Shown here one piece after another: positions 33,461-41,810 of a stretch of DNA of 48,647 nucleotides. Location: the NCBI GenBank assembly GCA_031292515.1, contig JARLGZ010000221.1:1-48647 (forward strand), in the 5' to 3' direction. Under the pieces are notes generated by a model. It did not search any database and was not told the origin of the DNA. It saw nothing but the letters and a program-made list of their open reading frames with translations. Each line of letters begins with the position of its first letter. Positions within the stretch are counted from its first letter, which is position 1. The stretch comes from Puia sp. (GTDB lineage: Bacteria; Bacteroidota; Bacteroidia; Chitinophagales; Chitinophagaceae). The position numbers and the translations under genes are program-made.

Positions 33461-35878
33461 ATGACAAATGCAATAAATCCTTACGAGGTCCGATCAGTCT
33501 CCGATATTTTGTCGGAATTCAGGGTGCAGGTTGCCTCCGGCCTGCCCCTGTCGGAAATTCCCTTACGCCAGAAAACCTATGGACTGAACGAAGTGCCGGA
33601 AGACAGCCCCTCCCTGCTATGGGTGTTCGCGAAACACTTCTGGGGACTGACCGCCTTCATGCTGGAATTTACCATCCTGGTATCCCTCTTCCTGCATAAG
33701 TACATGGATGTCTACCTCATCGGCGGTTTGATGCTGTTCAATGCCGTCATCGGTTTTATCCAGGAACGCAAAGCGGCAAAAACGGTCAGGGCGCTGAAGG
33801 GCAGCCTCCGGGTGATGGCGCGTGTGCTCAGGGAGGGAAAGTGGAAGGAAATCAGCGGCGATCAATTGGTACCCGGCGATATCATCCGGATCCGTACAGG
33901 CGATTTTATCACGGCGGATGCAAAACTGGTCACCGGTGAGGCGACCGCAGACCAATCCGCTCTTACCGGCGAATCCGAACGGATCGATAAAAAAGAGGGG
34001 AATATCCTCTATGCCGGATCTTCCGTCAAAAGCGGCGAATGCACCGCCGTGGTGATCTCGACGGGCAGTAAGACCTTTTTTGGCAAGACAGCCGAACTGG
34101 TCCAGAAAGCCAAACCCCGCCTGCACATGGATCAGGTCGTCACCAGCGTGGTGAAGATCCTCTTCTCCATCGTAGGCGTATTCCTGGCCCTCACGATCAC
34201 CGTATCCCTGATTCGCGGGGAGACCTTTCTGTCGGGCCTACCGCTCATGCTTATTTTGCTGATCTCCGCGGTCCCGGTGGCCCTTCCTGCGATGTTTTCC
34301 GTGAGCATGGCCATGGGCGCCCGGAAATTGGCGGCACGAGGCGTATTGATCAGCCGCCTGAACGCGACGGAAGACGCCGCTACACTGACCACCCTGTGTA
34401 TCGATAAGACAGGAACGCTCACCCAAAACAAACTATCCGTGCAGGAGACGGTTGCCGCCGATGGATTTACCGTTACAACCGTTCTCCAATATGCGGCATT
34501 GGCCTCCGTAGCCGCGGATAAGGATCCCATCGATATGGCCTTTTTGGAGAAGCTGGAAGAAGAGCATATAGACCTTAGCTCCTTTAGACAGGTCTCCTTC
34601 ACGCCATTTACCGCGGCCCTGAAAAGGACTGAAGCCCTCCTCTCTCAGGATGGAAAATCTTTCAGCGTGAGTAAGGGCGCTTACAATACCATCAAAGAAT
34701 TATGTCCCACGCCGCAAACCGGCTTCGATCAAAAGGTGGAAGAATGGGGGGCAAAAGGATTTAAAACAATGGCCGTCGCCGTTACCCGGGACAATATGAC
34801 CCGATGGGTCGGCATCGCCGCCCTGACCGATCCGCCTCTGGCAGATTCCGCAGGGATGATCACGCAAATAAGAGCGTTGGGAGTAACCGTAAAGATGCTG
34901 ACCGGAGACGCCTTGCCGATCGCCCGGGAGATTGCCGTAAAGGTTGGGATCGGCGCCAATATAGCACCCGCGAATCTTTTCCGCGACGAGACGGCCGTCG
35001 ACAAAAAATGGCAGGTTATCCTGTCGCACGATGGTTTCGCGGAAGTACTGCCGGAAGACAAATTCGATATCGTAAAAACCCTGCAGCAACATCAGGAGAT
35101 CACGGGAATGACAGGCGATGGCGTCAACGACGCACCCGCGCTAAAACAGGCGGAAGTGGGCATCGCCGTAAAAGCATCGACCGATGTCGCCAAGCAGGCT
35201 GCCAGCGTGATCCTCTTGCAGGATGGGCTGGAAAGCATCATCCTCCTCATTTCCTCCGGCCGCGCCATCCATCACCGGATCACCAATTGGGTAACGAGCA
35301 AGATCGCAAAAACACTGTTTACCGTCGTCTTTGTCTGCACTTCTTATCTCCTTACCGGCCGCTTTATCGTAGACGCGTTCGATATGATCCTGTTGCTGCT
35401 GATCGTAGATTTTGTCGCCCTGACCCTGTCCACCGATAATGTCGCCGGATCGAAAAAACCCGGCAGTTGGGGAATACGCCCGCTGGTAAAACTGGGATTC
35501 ATCCTGGGGCTGTTGAATTGCGCCGAAGCTTTCGGCTGGTTCTTTATCGGAAGACGCTGTTTTCCACTTGCAGGAATCGACGAAATGCACTCCTTCGGCT
35601 TTGCCATCCTCTTCTTTACCGGCATCATCAATATATTGGTCGTCCGGACTCCCCTGCGCTTTTACCGGCAGCCCATCGGGAAGATCCTGCTTTTTGCCAT
35701 CATCGCCGATGCGGTCTTCGCGATCGCCATCCTGACCCTGGGCATACCCGGCTTTGCGGCCCTTCCACCGCTTGTGACCGCCTCCACCCTGCTGTATTTT
35801 ACGCTTTGCGGGTTTCTCGTCAACGACTGGATGAAGACAAAATTCGCGCAGGTCGGATCTTCAGCAATCCCGCATTGA
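33461..35878 (+). CDS. P3A-type proton-efflux P-type ATPase
   Basis: 805 residues, plasma-membrane H+-ATPase class. Actuator motif TGEATADQSALTGES (about 160-178), phosphorylated Asp315 in CIDKTGTLTQNKL, hinge MTGDGVNDAPALKQAEVGIAV, then a six-helix C-terminal membrane part. The membrane segment before the catalytic loop contains VPVALPAM, a proton-pump-like signature without the CPC/CPH cysteine of metal pumps. It would export protons at ATP cost, raising internal pH or membrane potential. Headed by box 9 across a long leader. Its last 59 bp overlap the 3' end of the convergent metal ATPase. Confidence 0.93.
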   Translation: MTNAINPYEVRSVSDILSEFRVQVASGLPLSEIPLRQKTYGLNEVPEDSPSLLWVFAKHFWGLTAFMLEFTILVSLFLHKYMDVYLIGGLMLFNAVIGFIQERKAAKTVRALKGSLRVMARVLREGKWKEISGDQLVPGDIIRIRTGDFITADAKLVTGEATADQSALTGESERIDKKEGNILYAGSSVKSGECTAVVISTGSKTFFGKTAELVQKAKPRLHMDQVVTSVVKILFSIVGVFLALTITVSLIRGETFLSGLPLMLILLISAVPVALPAMFSVSMAMGARKLAARGVLISRLNATEDAATLTTLCIDKTGTLTQNKLSVQETVAADGFTVTTVLQYAALASVAADKDPIDMAFLEKLEEEHIDLSSFRQVSFTPFTAALKRTEALLSQDGKSFSVSKGAYNTIKELCPTPQTGFDQKVEEWGAKGFKTMAVAVTRDNMTRWVGIAALTDPPLADSAGMITQIRALGVTVKMLTGDALPIAREIAVKVGIGANIAPANLFRDETAVDKKWQVILSHDGFAEVLPEDKFDIVKTLQQHQEITGMTGDGVNDAPALKQAEVGIAVKASTDVAKQAASVILLQDGLESIILLISSGRAIHHRITNWVTSKIAKTLFTVVFVCTSYLLTGRFIVDAFDMILLLLIVDFVALTLSTDNVAGSKKPGSWGIRPLVKLGFILGLLNCAEAFGWFFIGRRCFPLAGIDEMHSFGFAILFFTGIINILVVRTPLRFYRQPIGKILLFAIIADAVFAIAILTLGIPGFAALPPLVTASTLLYFTLCGFLVNDWMKTKFAQVGSSAIPH

Positions 35879-38042
35879 TCGCTACCACGATCGTACTGGC
35901 CGTCATCAGCACCGCCCCTTCCGCGGGACTGAGCAGGATGCCTTGCTTGTACAGAACTCCTGCCGCCAGGGGCAGCGACACCAGGTTATACCCCGTCGCC
36001 CAAATCAGGTTCTGAATCATCTTCCGGTAGGTAGCCTTGCCGAAGAGGATCAGGCTCACGATATCCTTCGGGTTGCTATTCACCAGGACGATACCCGCGG
36101 TCGCTGCGGCCACATCGCTGCCGGTGCCAATGGCAATCCCGATATCCGCCTGCGCCAGGGCCGGTGCGTCGTTGACACCATCTCCCACCATCGCCACAAA
36201 TTCGCGCCCGGCCTGCAAATCCTTTATCTTATTCAATTTTTCCTCCGGTAATACCCCCGCGATGAACTGATCCATCCCCAGCCTGTCGCTGACAATCTTC
36301 GCCACCTTGCCGTTATCGCCGGTAAGCAGTATCGATTTTATATGGTTCCGCTTCAGGATCCGGACGGCCTCTGCGGATTCCGGCCGGATCTTATCCGACA
36401 ATGCAATACAACCGGCCAGGCTATTGTCCACGATGACGAATACGACTGTCTCCGACTCGTTGAGCCCAAGCCCTGCCGGAATGACCATTTTATTTTCCTC
36501 CAGGTAGCCGGGACCGGCGACCGTTACTTTTTTACCTTCTACGGTGGCCTCCACTCCCTTCCCGGGGAGGGCCCTGAAATTCCCTGCCACCGGAACCGGA
36601 ATCAATAAATCTTTTGCCTTCCGCAAAATCCCGGCAGCTATCGGATGTTCGGAGTTCTGCTCCAGGGCGCCGGCCAGGCGTATGATTTCCCCGGCGGTAA
36701 GATTTTTTTGCAGGGGCACGATCTTCGATACCTCGAATCTGCCTTCTGTCAAAGTACCCGTCTTATCGAATACGACCGTCGTTATTTTCCTGGCATTTTC
36801 AAACGCCGACCGGTCCTTAATCAGCAAGCCGCTTCTGGCAGCCAGCGTAGTAGATCTTGCCACAACCAAGGGGACCGCCAGCCCAAGTGCATGCGGGCAA
36901 CAGATTACGATGACCGTCACCATCCGTTCCATGGAGAAACCCAGCGGGTAACCGGTCATATGCCAATACAAAAATGTTGCGATCCCCGATACGACCGCAA
37001 TAACCGTCAGCCATTTTGCCGCCGTATCGGCCAGCAATTGTGTTTTTGACTTCGATTTTGCCGCCTCATCGATCAGTTTTATCAACGAGGCGAGGTAAGA
37101 GTCTTTTCCCGTGTGGGATACGGATACCGTGATGGTATAATTCCCGTTGATCGCCCCGGCCATTACTTTATCCCCCTTTCTCTTTCGGACAGGCTTCGAT
37201 TCACCCGTCAGCATGGATTCATTCACATAGGTTTCTCCCTCCAGTATGAATCCATCGGCCGCGACCCTTTCGCCAGGCTTTACAAGAATAAGATCCTTCA
37301 CACGGAGGGTATCGGTTTTTACTTCCTTTACCCCCTCCCGCAACACACGGTGCGCATTCGATGGCATCAATCTGACCAGCAGATCCAGGTCTTTCGAAGC
37401 TCCTGCCACGGATTTCATTTCGATCCAATGCCCCAGCAGCATGATAAGGATCAGGGTGGCCAGTTCCCAGAAGAAATCCATCCCGGGCAGCCCGAACACC
37501 ACGGCCGTGCTGTATACGTAGGCCACGGATATGGCAAAGCCGATCAGGAACATCATTCCGGGACTCCGCTGCCTGACTTCCCGGGCCCATCCTTTTAGAA
37601 AGGGCCAGCCGCCATAAAAGAATACCAGGGAGGATAGCGCGAATAATACATAAGACGACCCGCTAAACGCCCAGGCGAAACCCGTAAACTGCCGGATCAC
37701 TTTGGAAAGCAGCAGGACGGGAATAGTCAGGATCAGCACGACGTAAAACCGTCGCCTGAAATCGGCGATCATCCCCGCATGAGGGCCTGTGCCGCCATGC
37801 CCTTCGTGTCCTTCATGCCCTTTGTGTCCCCCCTCGTCGTCTGGCTCATTGGGTCCTTCCTGTCCATCACGACCGTTATGACCGTTGTGGCCGTTATAAC
37901 CGTTGTGGCCGCTTTGCCCGTCGTTTCCGCCCCAACCGGGTTGACCGACAGGCTGGTTTTTCGCGTTGGGATCCATCTCCGGCATCGGGGCCGGGGCAGG
38001 GTCCGGGGTCCATCCCGGGATATGACGGTACTGATATTCCAT
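35820..38042 (-). CDS. CopB-type heavy-metal P-type ATPase (copper/silver)
   Basis: 740 residues. The N terminus (about 35-95) is a Gly/His/Asn/Asp-rich tail with repeated GHNGHNG and HKGHEGHEGH, a likely metal-binding region in place of CxxC heavy-metal domains. Six-plus-two helix layout, with CCPHALGLAVPLVVA (381-384 CCPH) as metal-transport signature: CPH is typical of P1B-3 (CopB) pumps for Cu and Ag. Actuator NESMLTGESKPV, phosphorylated Asp426 in FDKTGTLTEG, HP motif SEHPIAAGI, hinge VGDGVNDAPALAQADIG. Starts 6 bp after the PPK2 fragment and shares its direction with the BON gene. Probably exports copper to the periplasm. Confidence 0.94.
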   Translation of the reverse strand: MEYQYRHIPGWTPDPAPAPMPEMDPNAKNQPVGQPGWGGNDGQSGHNGYNGHNGHNGRDGQEGPNEPDDEGGHKGHEGHEGHGGTGPHAGMIADFRRRFYVVLILTIPVLLLSKVIRQFTGFAWAFSGSSYVLFALSSLVFFYGGWPFLKGWAREVRQRSPGMMFLIGFAISVAYVYSTAVVFGLPGMDFFWELATLILIMLLGHWIEMKSVAGASKDLDLLVRLMPSNAHRVLREGVKEVKTDTLRVKDLILVKPGERVAADGFILEGETYVNESMLTGESKPVRKRKGDKVMAGAINGNYTITVSVSHTGKDSYLASLIKLIDEAAKSKSKTQLLADTAAKWLTVIAVVSGIATFLYWHMTGYPLGFSMERMVTVIVICCPHALGLAVPLVVARSTTLAARSGLLIKDRSAFENARKITTVVFDKTGTLTEGRFEVSKIVPLQKNLTAGEIIRLAGALEQNSEHPIAAGILRKAKDLLIPVPVAGNFRALPGKGVEATVEGKKVTVAGPGYLEENKMVIPAGLGLNESETVVFVIVDNSLAGCIALSDKIRPESAEAVRILKRNHIKSILLTGDNGKVAKIVSDRLGMDQFIAGVLPEEKLNKIKDLQAGREFVAMVGDGVNDAPALAQADIGIAIGTGSDVAAATAGIVLVNSNPKDIVSLILFGKATYRKMIQNLIWATGYNLVSLPLAAGVLYKQGILLSPAEGAVLMTASTIVVAINAGLLKIRPARILSSSSR

Positions 38043-38048
38043 AGCTGG

Positions 38049-38495
38049 TTAATTTTTTCTAGCCTCCGGGAATTGCAGCGGCAGGGCTTCAAGATGCTCC
38101 GTGAGGATACCTGCGACCGTATAATTCCGATACCATCGCCGGTCGGCCGGAATGATATGCCACTCAGCAACCTTGCATTCCGCAAAAATCATTTCATATG
38201 CCTCCATATAATCGTCATACTTATCCGCCGCCACCTGGTCTTCCCGGTCGTATTTCCATCGCTTATGAGGCTGCGTCAGTCTTTCCCTGATACGCTTTTG
38301 CTGTTCCCCATGAGAAACATTGAGGAAAAATTTCAACACCCTCACACCACCCGATTCTAGATTTTTCTCCAGGTCGTTGATTAACCGGCACCGCTGAACC
38401 AGGTCCTCCCGGGAAAGCTCCTTCCCAACGAAAGGGACAAGAACATCTTCATAGTAAGACCGGTTAAAGACGGCAATCATCCCTTTGGCGGGGAA
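38049..38495 (-). pseudogene. 5'-truncated polyphosphate kinase 2 (PPK2) remnant
   Basis: About 148 codons readable in one frame up to an upstream TGA. It begins FPAKGMIAVFNRSYYEDVLVPFV, which corresponds to the middle of PPK2 enzymes, and continues with LKFFLNVSHGEQQKRIRERL, KRWKYDREDQVAADKYDDYMEAYE and WHIIPADRRWYRNYTVAGIL to a normal C terminus. The whole N-terminal half with the Walker A loop (GxDGAGKG) is missing; only 38 bp separate this fragment from the BON gene stop, so there is no room for it. A 143-residue product from the ATG at 38480 could be made but cannot bind nucleotide phosphates normally. Deletion between BON and ppk2 is the simplest explanation. Confidence 0.85.
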
Positions 38496-38533
38496 ACTGA
38501 CTCAGCCTGATTCCGACTGATCGAATTCGGACT

Positions 38534-39208
38534 TTAATCCGCCAGTTCAAACTGATAATCGATGATTAATTCATTATCGACGGAGAGCGCGCCGGGCGCA
38601 TTCCAGGCGATTCGTCCCGCTTCGTTTTTTTGATACCAGGACTCGACATTGCCGGTTAGAGTCACCTTCGTCCCCGAGACCTTCACCTGTATATCCAGGT
38701 CTTGTAAAGACCAATTGCGGGCTAAGGCACTCTCGATATCCTTTTTTTCGATCTCATCCTGCGTCACCGACTTGATTTTTATATTGTTCGATACGCCCGT
38801 TACTCCCAGTAGATTGCTGACCGCGTTTCTCGCGGCTTCCCGCTGGTAATTCCACTGCAGCTCTCCATCCAGGGTCACCCATCCCTTTTCAACCTTTATC
38901 TTTATTTTGTCCGATGGAACTACGAGATTCCACTTAAAGGCGTTCAATACCTCCGCCGCAATCTCGCTGTCCTCTTTTTTGAACGAGCCATTGCCAGGCT
39001 TGACTTCTATTTTTTCAACGACGGCTTTCACGCCGGCGGTGTTTTTGGCGGCCTCCTCCGCCTGCGATTTCTTCCAGAAACTGTCGACGGTTCCCGATAG
39101 CGTGACAATGCCGTCTTTGGCGGTAACGCCGATTTCTGTCTCATTCAATGACGGTTCCCACCGGATGGCGTTCTGCACATCTTTCTGTAAGTCTGAATTT
39201 ACTCTCAT
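38534..39208 (-). CDS. Triple BON-domain protein (OsmY-like)
   Basis: 224 residues, three BON domains in tandem: about 5-70 (DLQKDVQNAIRWEPSLNETEIGVTAKDGIVTLSGTVDSF), 80-147 and 153-224, each with the xVxLxGxV core. No signal peptide is visible (starts MRVNSDLQKD), so it is either cytosolic or exported by another route, unlike OsmY. BON domains bind phospholipid or other envelope components. First gene of a leftward run BON - PPK2 remnant - CopB. Driven by the predicted box 11 (start near 39297, leader about 90 nt). Confidence 0.92.
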   Translation of the reverse strand: MRVNSDLQKDVQNAIRWEPSLNETEIGVTAKDGIVTLSGTVDSFWKKSQAEEAAKNTAGVKAVVEKIEVKPGNGSFKKEDSEIAAEVLNAFKWNLVVPSDKIKIKVEKGWVTLDGELQWNYQREAARNAVSNLLGVTGVSNNIKIKSVTQDEIEKKDIESALARNWSLQDLDIQVKVSGTKVTLTGNVESWYQKNEAGRIAWNAPGALSVDNELIIDYQFELAD

Positions 39209-39301
39209 CTTTTGTAATTTTTTTAGGATGAACGAAAAACATTTTTGCAGGTCCCGCTATTTCAACGAAACCCCGGATCATTAATACAGAGATCATTAAT
39301 A

Positions 39302-39369
39302 CAAAGTTGGGACCCTTTTCGCCGCCATTGTTATACAATTCCGAAAGGTGTGAATTATACAATTTATAA
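39302..39369 (-). promoter_or_regulatory. Island promoter box 11 (toward the BON gene), divergent spacing
   Basis: GTTATACAATTCC at 39330 and ATTATACAATTTATAA at 39354-39369: the repeat displacement is 24 bp instead of 21. The -7 box CAACTTTG lies on the minus strand at 39309-39302 after 20 bp. It overlaps box 10 and is the least regular member. Confidence 0.45.
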
Positions 39370-39413
39370 ACAGAATTGAGTAACGCTAAATCATCCGAAA
39401 GCTTTGAGATTTG
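39348..39413 (+). promoter_or_regulatory. Island promoter box 10 (toward YceI and porin)
   Basis: GTGTGAATTATACAAT at 39348-39363, second copy ending GAGTAAC at 39384, a 21-bp gap, then GAGATTTG at 39406-39413 (TTTG kept, TA to GA). Leader to the YceI ATG about 90 nt. Confidence 0.65.
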
Positions 39414-39505
39414 CCTGCACTTGTCGATACAGCCTCAATTTTACTAAAAGGAGCCGGCACCCTTATCGATCGGTCGCATCCCTTCAAAATTATAAAAAAC
39501 AAAAA

Positions 39506-40108
39506 ATGAAAAAGAACGTCAGGCGGATTCTACTAATGATACTCATTTGTATCACCGGCTATTGTGTCTCTTCGCAGGCCCAAACGATTTATAAAATCAA
39601 CGATTCGAAGGATATCGATATGAAGTTATCCGGAACGTCCACCCTCCACAACTGGACCATGGACGCAAAAACCTTTACCGGCGAAGCCCAATTCGGCTTC
39701 GCGGCGGGCAATGCCGGCCAGCTCAGCTCGCTGAAGGCTCTCAGCTTTTCACTGGCCGTCCAGGACCTGAAAAGCGGCGAGAAGGGATTGGATAAAAATG
39801 CCTACAAGGCGCTGAAGACGGGCCAGTACAAGGATATCGACTATAAACTGATATCGGCCGCGGTCGGTCCTGAATCAGGTGGTAAATACCTGTTAAAGAC
39901 AAAAGGAGACCTTACGATCGCCGGCGTCACCAAACAAGTGAATATGGATGTCTATTGCGTGGTAAACAAGGATGGAACGGTCTCCTGCAGCGGGTCCTAC
40001 AAACTGGAAATGACCGATTACCAGGTCAAGCCGCCCACTTTTATGCTGGGAGCAATGAAAACCGGCGACGCCATCACCTTGAATTTTAAACTCGTTTATA
40101 CAAAATAA
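39506..40108 (+). CDS. YceI family periplasmic protein
   Basis: 200 residues. Signal peptide MKKNVRRILLMILICITGYC cut near SSQAQ, then a lipocalin-like YceI barrel: SGTSTLHNWTMDAKTFTGEAQF at the start, GLDKNAYKALKTGQYKDIDYKL in the middle and PPTFMLGAMKTGDAITLNF at the end. Family members bind polyisoprenoid or amide lipids; in E. coli YceI is induced by high pH and osmotic stress. Start at 39506 fits the signal peptide; the frame open from 39404 would add a nonsense tail. The next gene starts 1 base after the stop, so they are cotranscribed. Confidence 0.92.
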   Translation: MKKNVRRILLMILICITGYCVSSQAQTIYKINDSKDIDMKLSGTSTLHNWTMDAKTFTGEAQFGFAAGNAGQLSSLKALSFSLAVQDLKSGEKGLDKNAYKALKTGQYKDIDYKLISAAVGPESGGKYLLKTKGDLTIAGVTKQVNMDVYCVVNKDGTVSCSGSYKLEMTDYQVKPPTFMLGAMKTGDAITLNFKLVYTK

Positions 40109-40109
40109 G

Positions 40110-41546
40110 ATGACCGAAATAAGAAACAACATTCGCGCAATGAAGCAGACGATCGTGCATAAGATCAGACAGGCAACCGGGCGGCAACCTGGCTTTTCCC
40201 TCAAACGAATCCTGACCCCTTGCCTGCTCATGGCGGGCTCCTCGGTCATGGCCCAGCACCAGCAAATGCAATTCTTCCGGCCGAACGACAAAACCGGGCT
40301 CAATGTATTTGAGACGAAGAAAGACGATACCACCTCGTTCCATCACCTGAAGGTGAAGGTCGGGGGCAATTTCGAACAGAGCTACCAGATGCTGCGGGAT
40401 AAAAACACCGCGGCGCCAATGACCGAGGTGGGGTTCAACGGGAATGTGAACAGCCTCCTGACCCTTACAAACGGGTTCGACCTGGCGATGGCCAACCTGA
40501 ATATCGACGCGCAACTGGCCGACGGTATCCGCGTGAACCTCACGACCTACCTGGCATCCCGGCACCATGAAGACACCTGGGTAAAGGGCGGCTATATCCA
40601 GTTCGACAAGCTGCTTTTTCTTCACAGCGATCTGGTCGACCAGATAATGAAGAGCTTCACCATCAAGATCGGTCAGTTCGACGTGGACTATGGCGACCAG
40701 CACTACCGGCGGACCGACGGAGGCAACACAATCTACAATCCCTTCATAGAGAACTATATCATGGATGAATTCGCCACAGAACTTGGCGGCGAGGTCTACT
40801 ATCATCATCCCTCCGGTCTGTTCCTGATGGGCGGCATCACAAACGGCGAACTGGATCCCACGGTCGTCGCCGCCACGAAAATCGACTCGGCGACCGGCCA
40901 GGTGAATCACTACCCGGCAGCCTTTCATGGCAAGCTGGGCTTCGACAGACAGCTCACACCGGACTTGCGCTTTCGGCTCACCGGATCCTTCTACTCGGTC
41001 AAAAGCGCGAACAGCAATACGCTATTCGGCGGAGACCGCACCGGGTCGCATTATTTCGATGTGATGGAAAACGCCAATATCGCAAAGGGCACGGTGCTCT
41101 CCAATGAAAACGACTACAGTCCCTTTTCCGGACGGTTTAACCCCGGCTTCAGCGAAGCAGTGACCACCTTCATGGTAAACCCCTTCCTGAAATATAAGGG
41201 CCTGGAACTGTTCGGCACATACGAAAATGCAAAAGGCCGGACGATCTCGGAATTTACGAAACGACAGGCCACCCAGTACGCGGCCGACCTCGTCTACCGT
41301 TTTCCGGCCCATACGGAGAATTTCTGGATCGGCGTCCGTTACAACACGGTGACAGCCGCCGTACAGGGATATGCCCGGGACATCACGATCAACCGGGAAG
41401 TCGCCTCGGCAGGCTGGTTCCTGACACGGAACATCATGCTGAAGGCGGAATATGTCAACCAGGTCTATAAGAACTACCCCGACACCGACATCCTGAACGG
41501 AGGGAAATTCTATGGAACGATGCTGGAAGCTTCCATTGCTTTCTAG
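40110..41546 (+). CDS. Outer-membrane porin-like beta-barrel protein
   Basis: 478 residues with an N-terminal signal (hydrophobic core ILTPCLLMAGSSVMAQ ending near residue 46) and a long series of amphipathic beta strands of 9-12 residues rich in aromatic ends, ending in ASIAF, the outer-membrane C-terminal Phe. No TonB plug. It resembles the general porin-like OprP/OprO-like proteins of Bacteroidota; no substrate can be assigned. Met11 at 40140 (MKQTIVHKIRQ) would give a shorter n-region and may be the true start. Follows YceI directly in the unit headed by box 10. Confidence 0.85.
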   Translation: MTEIRNNIRAMKQTIVHKIRQATGRQPGFSLKRILTPCLLMAGSSVMAQHQQMQFFRPNDKTGLNVFETKKDDTTSFHHLKVKVGGNFEQSYQMLRDKNTAAPMTEVGFNGNVNSLLTLTNGFDLAMANLNIDAQLADGIRVNLTTYLASRHHEDTWVKGGYIQFDKLLFLHSDLVDQIMKSFTIKIGQFDVDYGDQHYRRTDGGNTIYNPFIENYIMDEFATELGGEVYYHHPSGLFLMGGITNGELDPTVVAATKIDSATGQVNHYPAAFHGKLGFDRQLTPDLRFRLTGSFYSVKSANSNTLFGGDRTGSHYFDVMENANIAKGTVLSNENDYSPFSGRFNPGFSEAVTTFMVNPFLKYKGLELFGTYENAKGRTISEFTKRQATQYAADLVYRFPAHTENFWIGVRYNTVTAAVQGYARDITINREVASAGWFLTRNIMLKAEYVNQVYKNYPDTDILNGGKFYGTMLEASIAF

Positions 41547-41620
41547 ACGAGATCCAACCGGCACGACGCCAGCCCGACAATTCTGAATGAGACCAATAAG
41601 TGTTTCCTAGTAGCCCAATC

Positions 41621-41647
41621 GGGCGCCACCCTCACCGGGTGGCACCC
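41621..41647 (+). terminator. Candidate terminator after the porin gene
   Basis: GCCACCC/GGGTGGC stem (41625-41631 with 41637-41643), loop TCACC, flanked by GGG/CCC. It is followed by CGTTTCC, a weak T run. The other sequence between 41547 and 41810 holds no gene I can support. Confidence 0.5.
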
Positions 41648-41810
41648 CGTTTCCTTCATCCCGATTCCTTCATCCCGGCCTCCAATGCCCGGAACCACAA
41701 AAAGAAAAAGGAGAGGTCCCTGATTTAATTGTCATACCTTTCCTTTTTATCAGCTCTTTCTCCATGCTGCCATTTTTTGTCGGTGTCGCAAATTTTTAAC
41801 AATTGTCTCC

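Noticed and set aside
33310-33699. Rightward frame of 130 codons before the proton ATPase
   Set aside because: First part is leader repeat, second part overlaps the ATPase in another frame.
19648-39363. Motif as a CRP/FNR site
   Set aside because: TCACAC and GTGTGA arms point the opposite way from TGTGA-N6-TCACA, spacers vary (12, 51, 68), and the constant feature is a 21-bp direct repeat.
19598-39413. Motif as a sigma-54 promoter
   Set aside because: No GG-N10-GC element, and the -7 boxes match the primary Bacteroidota type.
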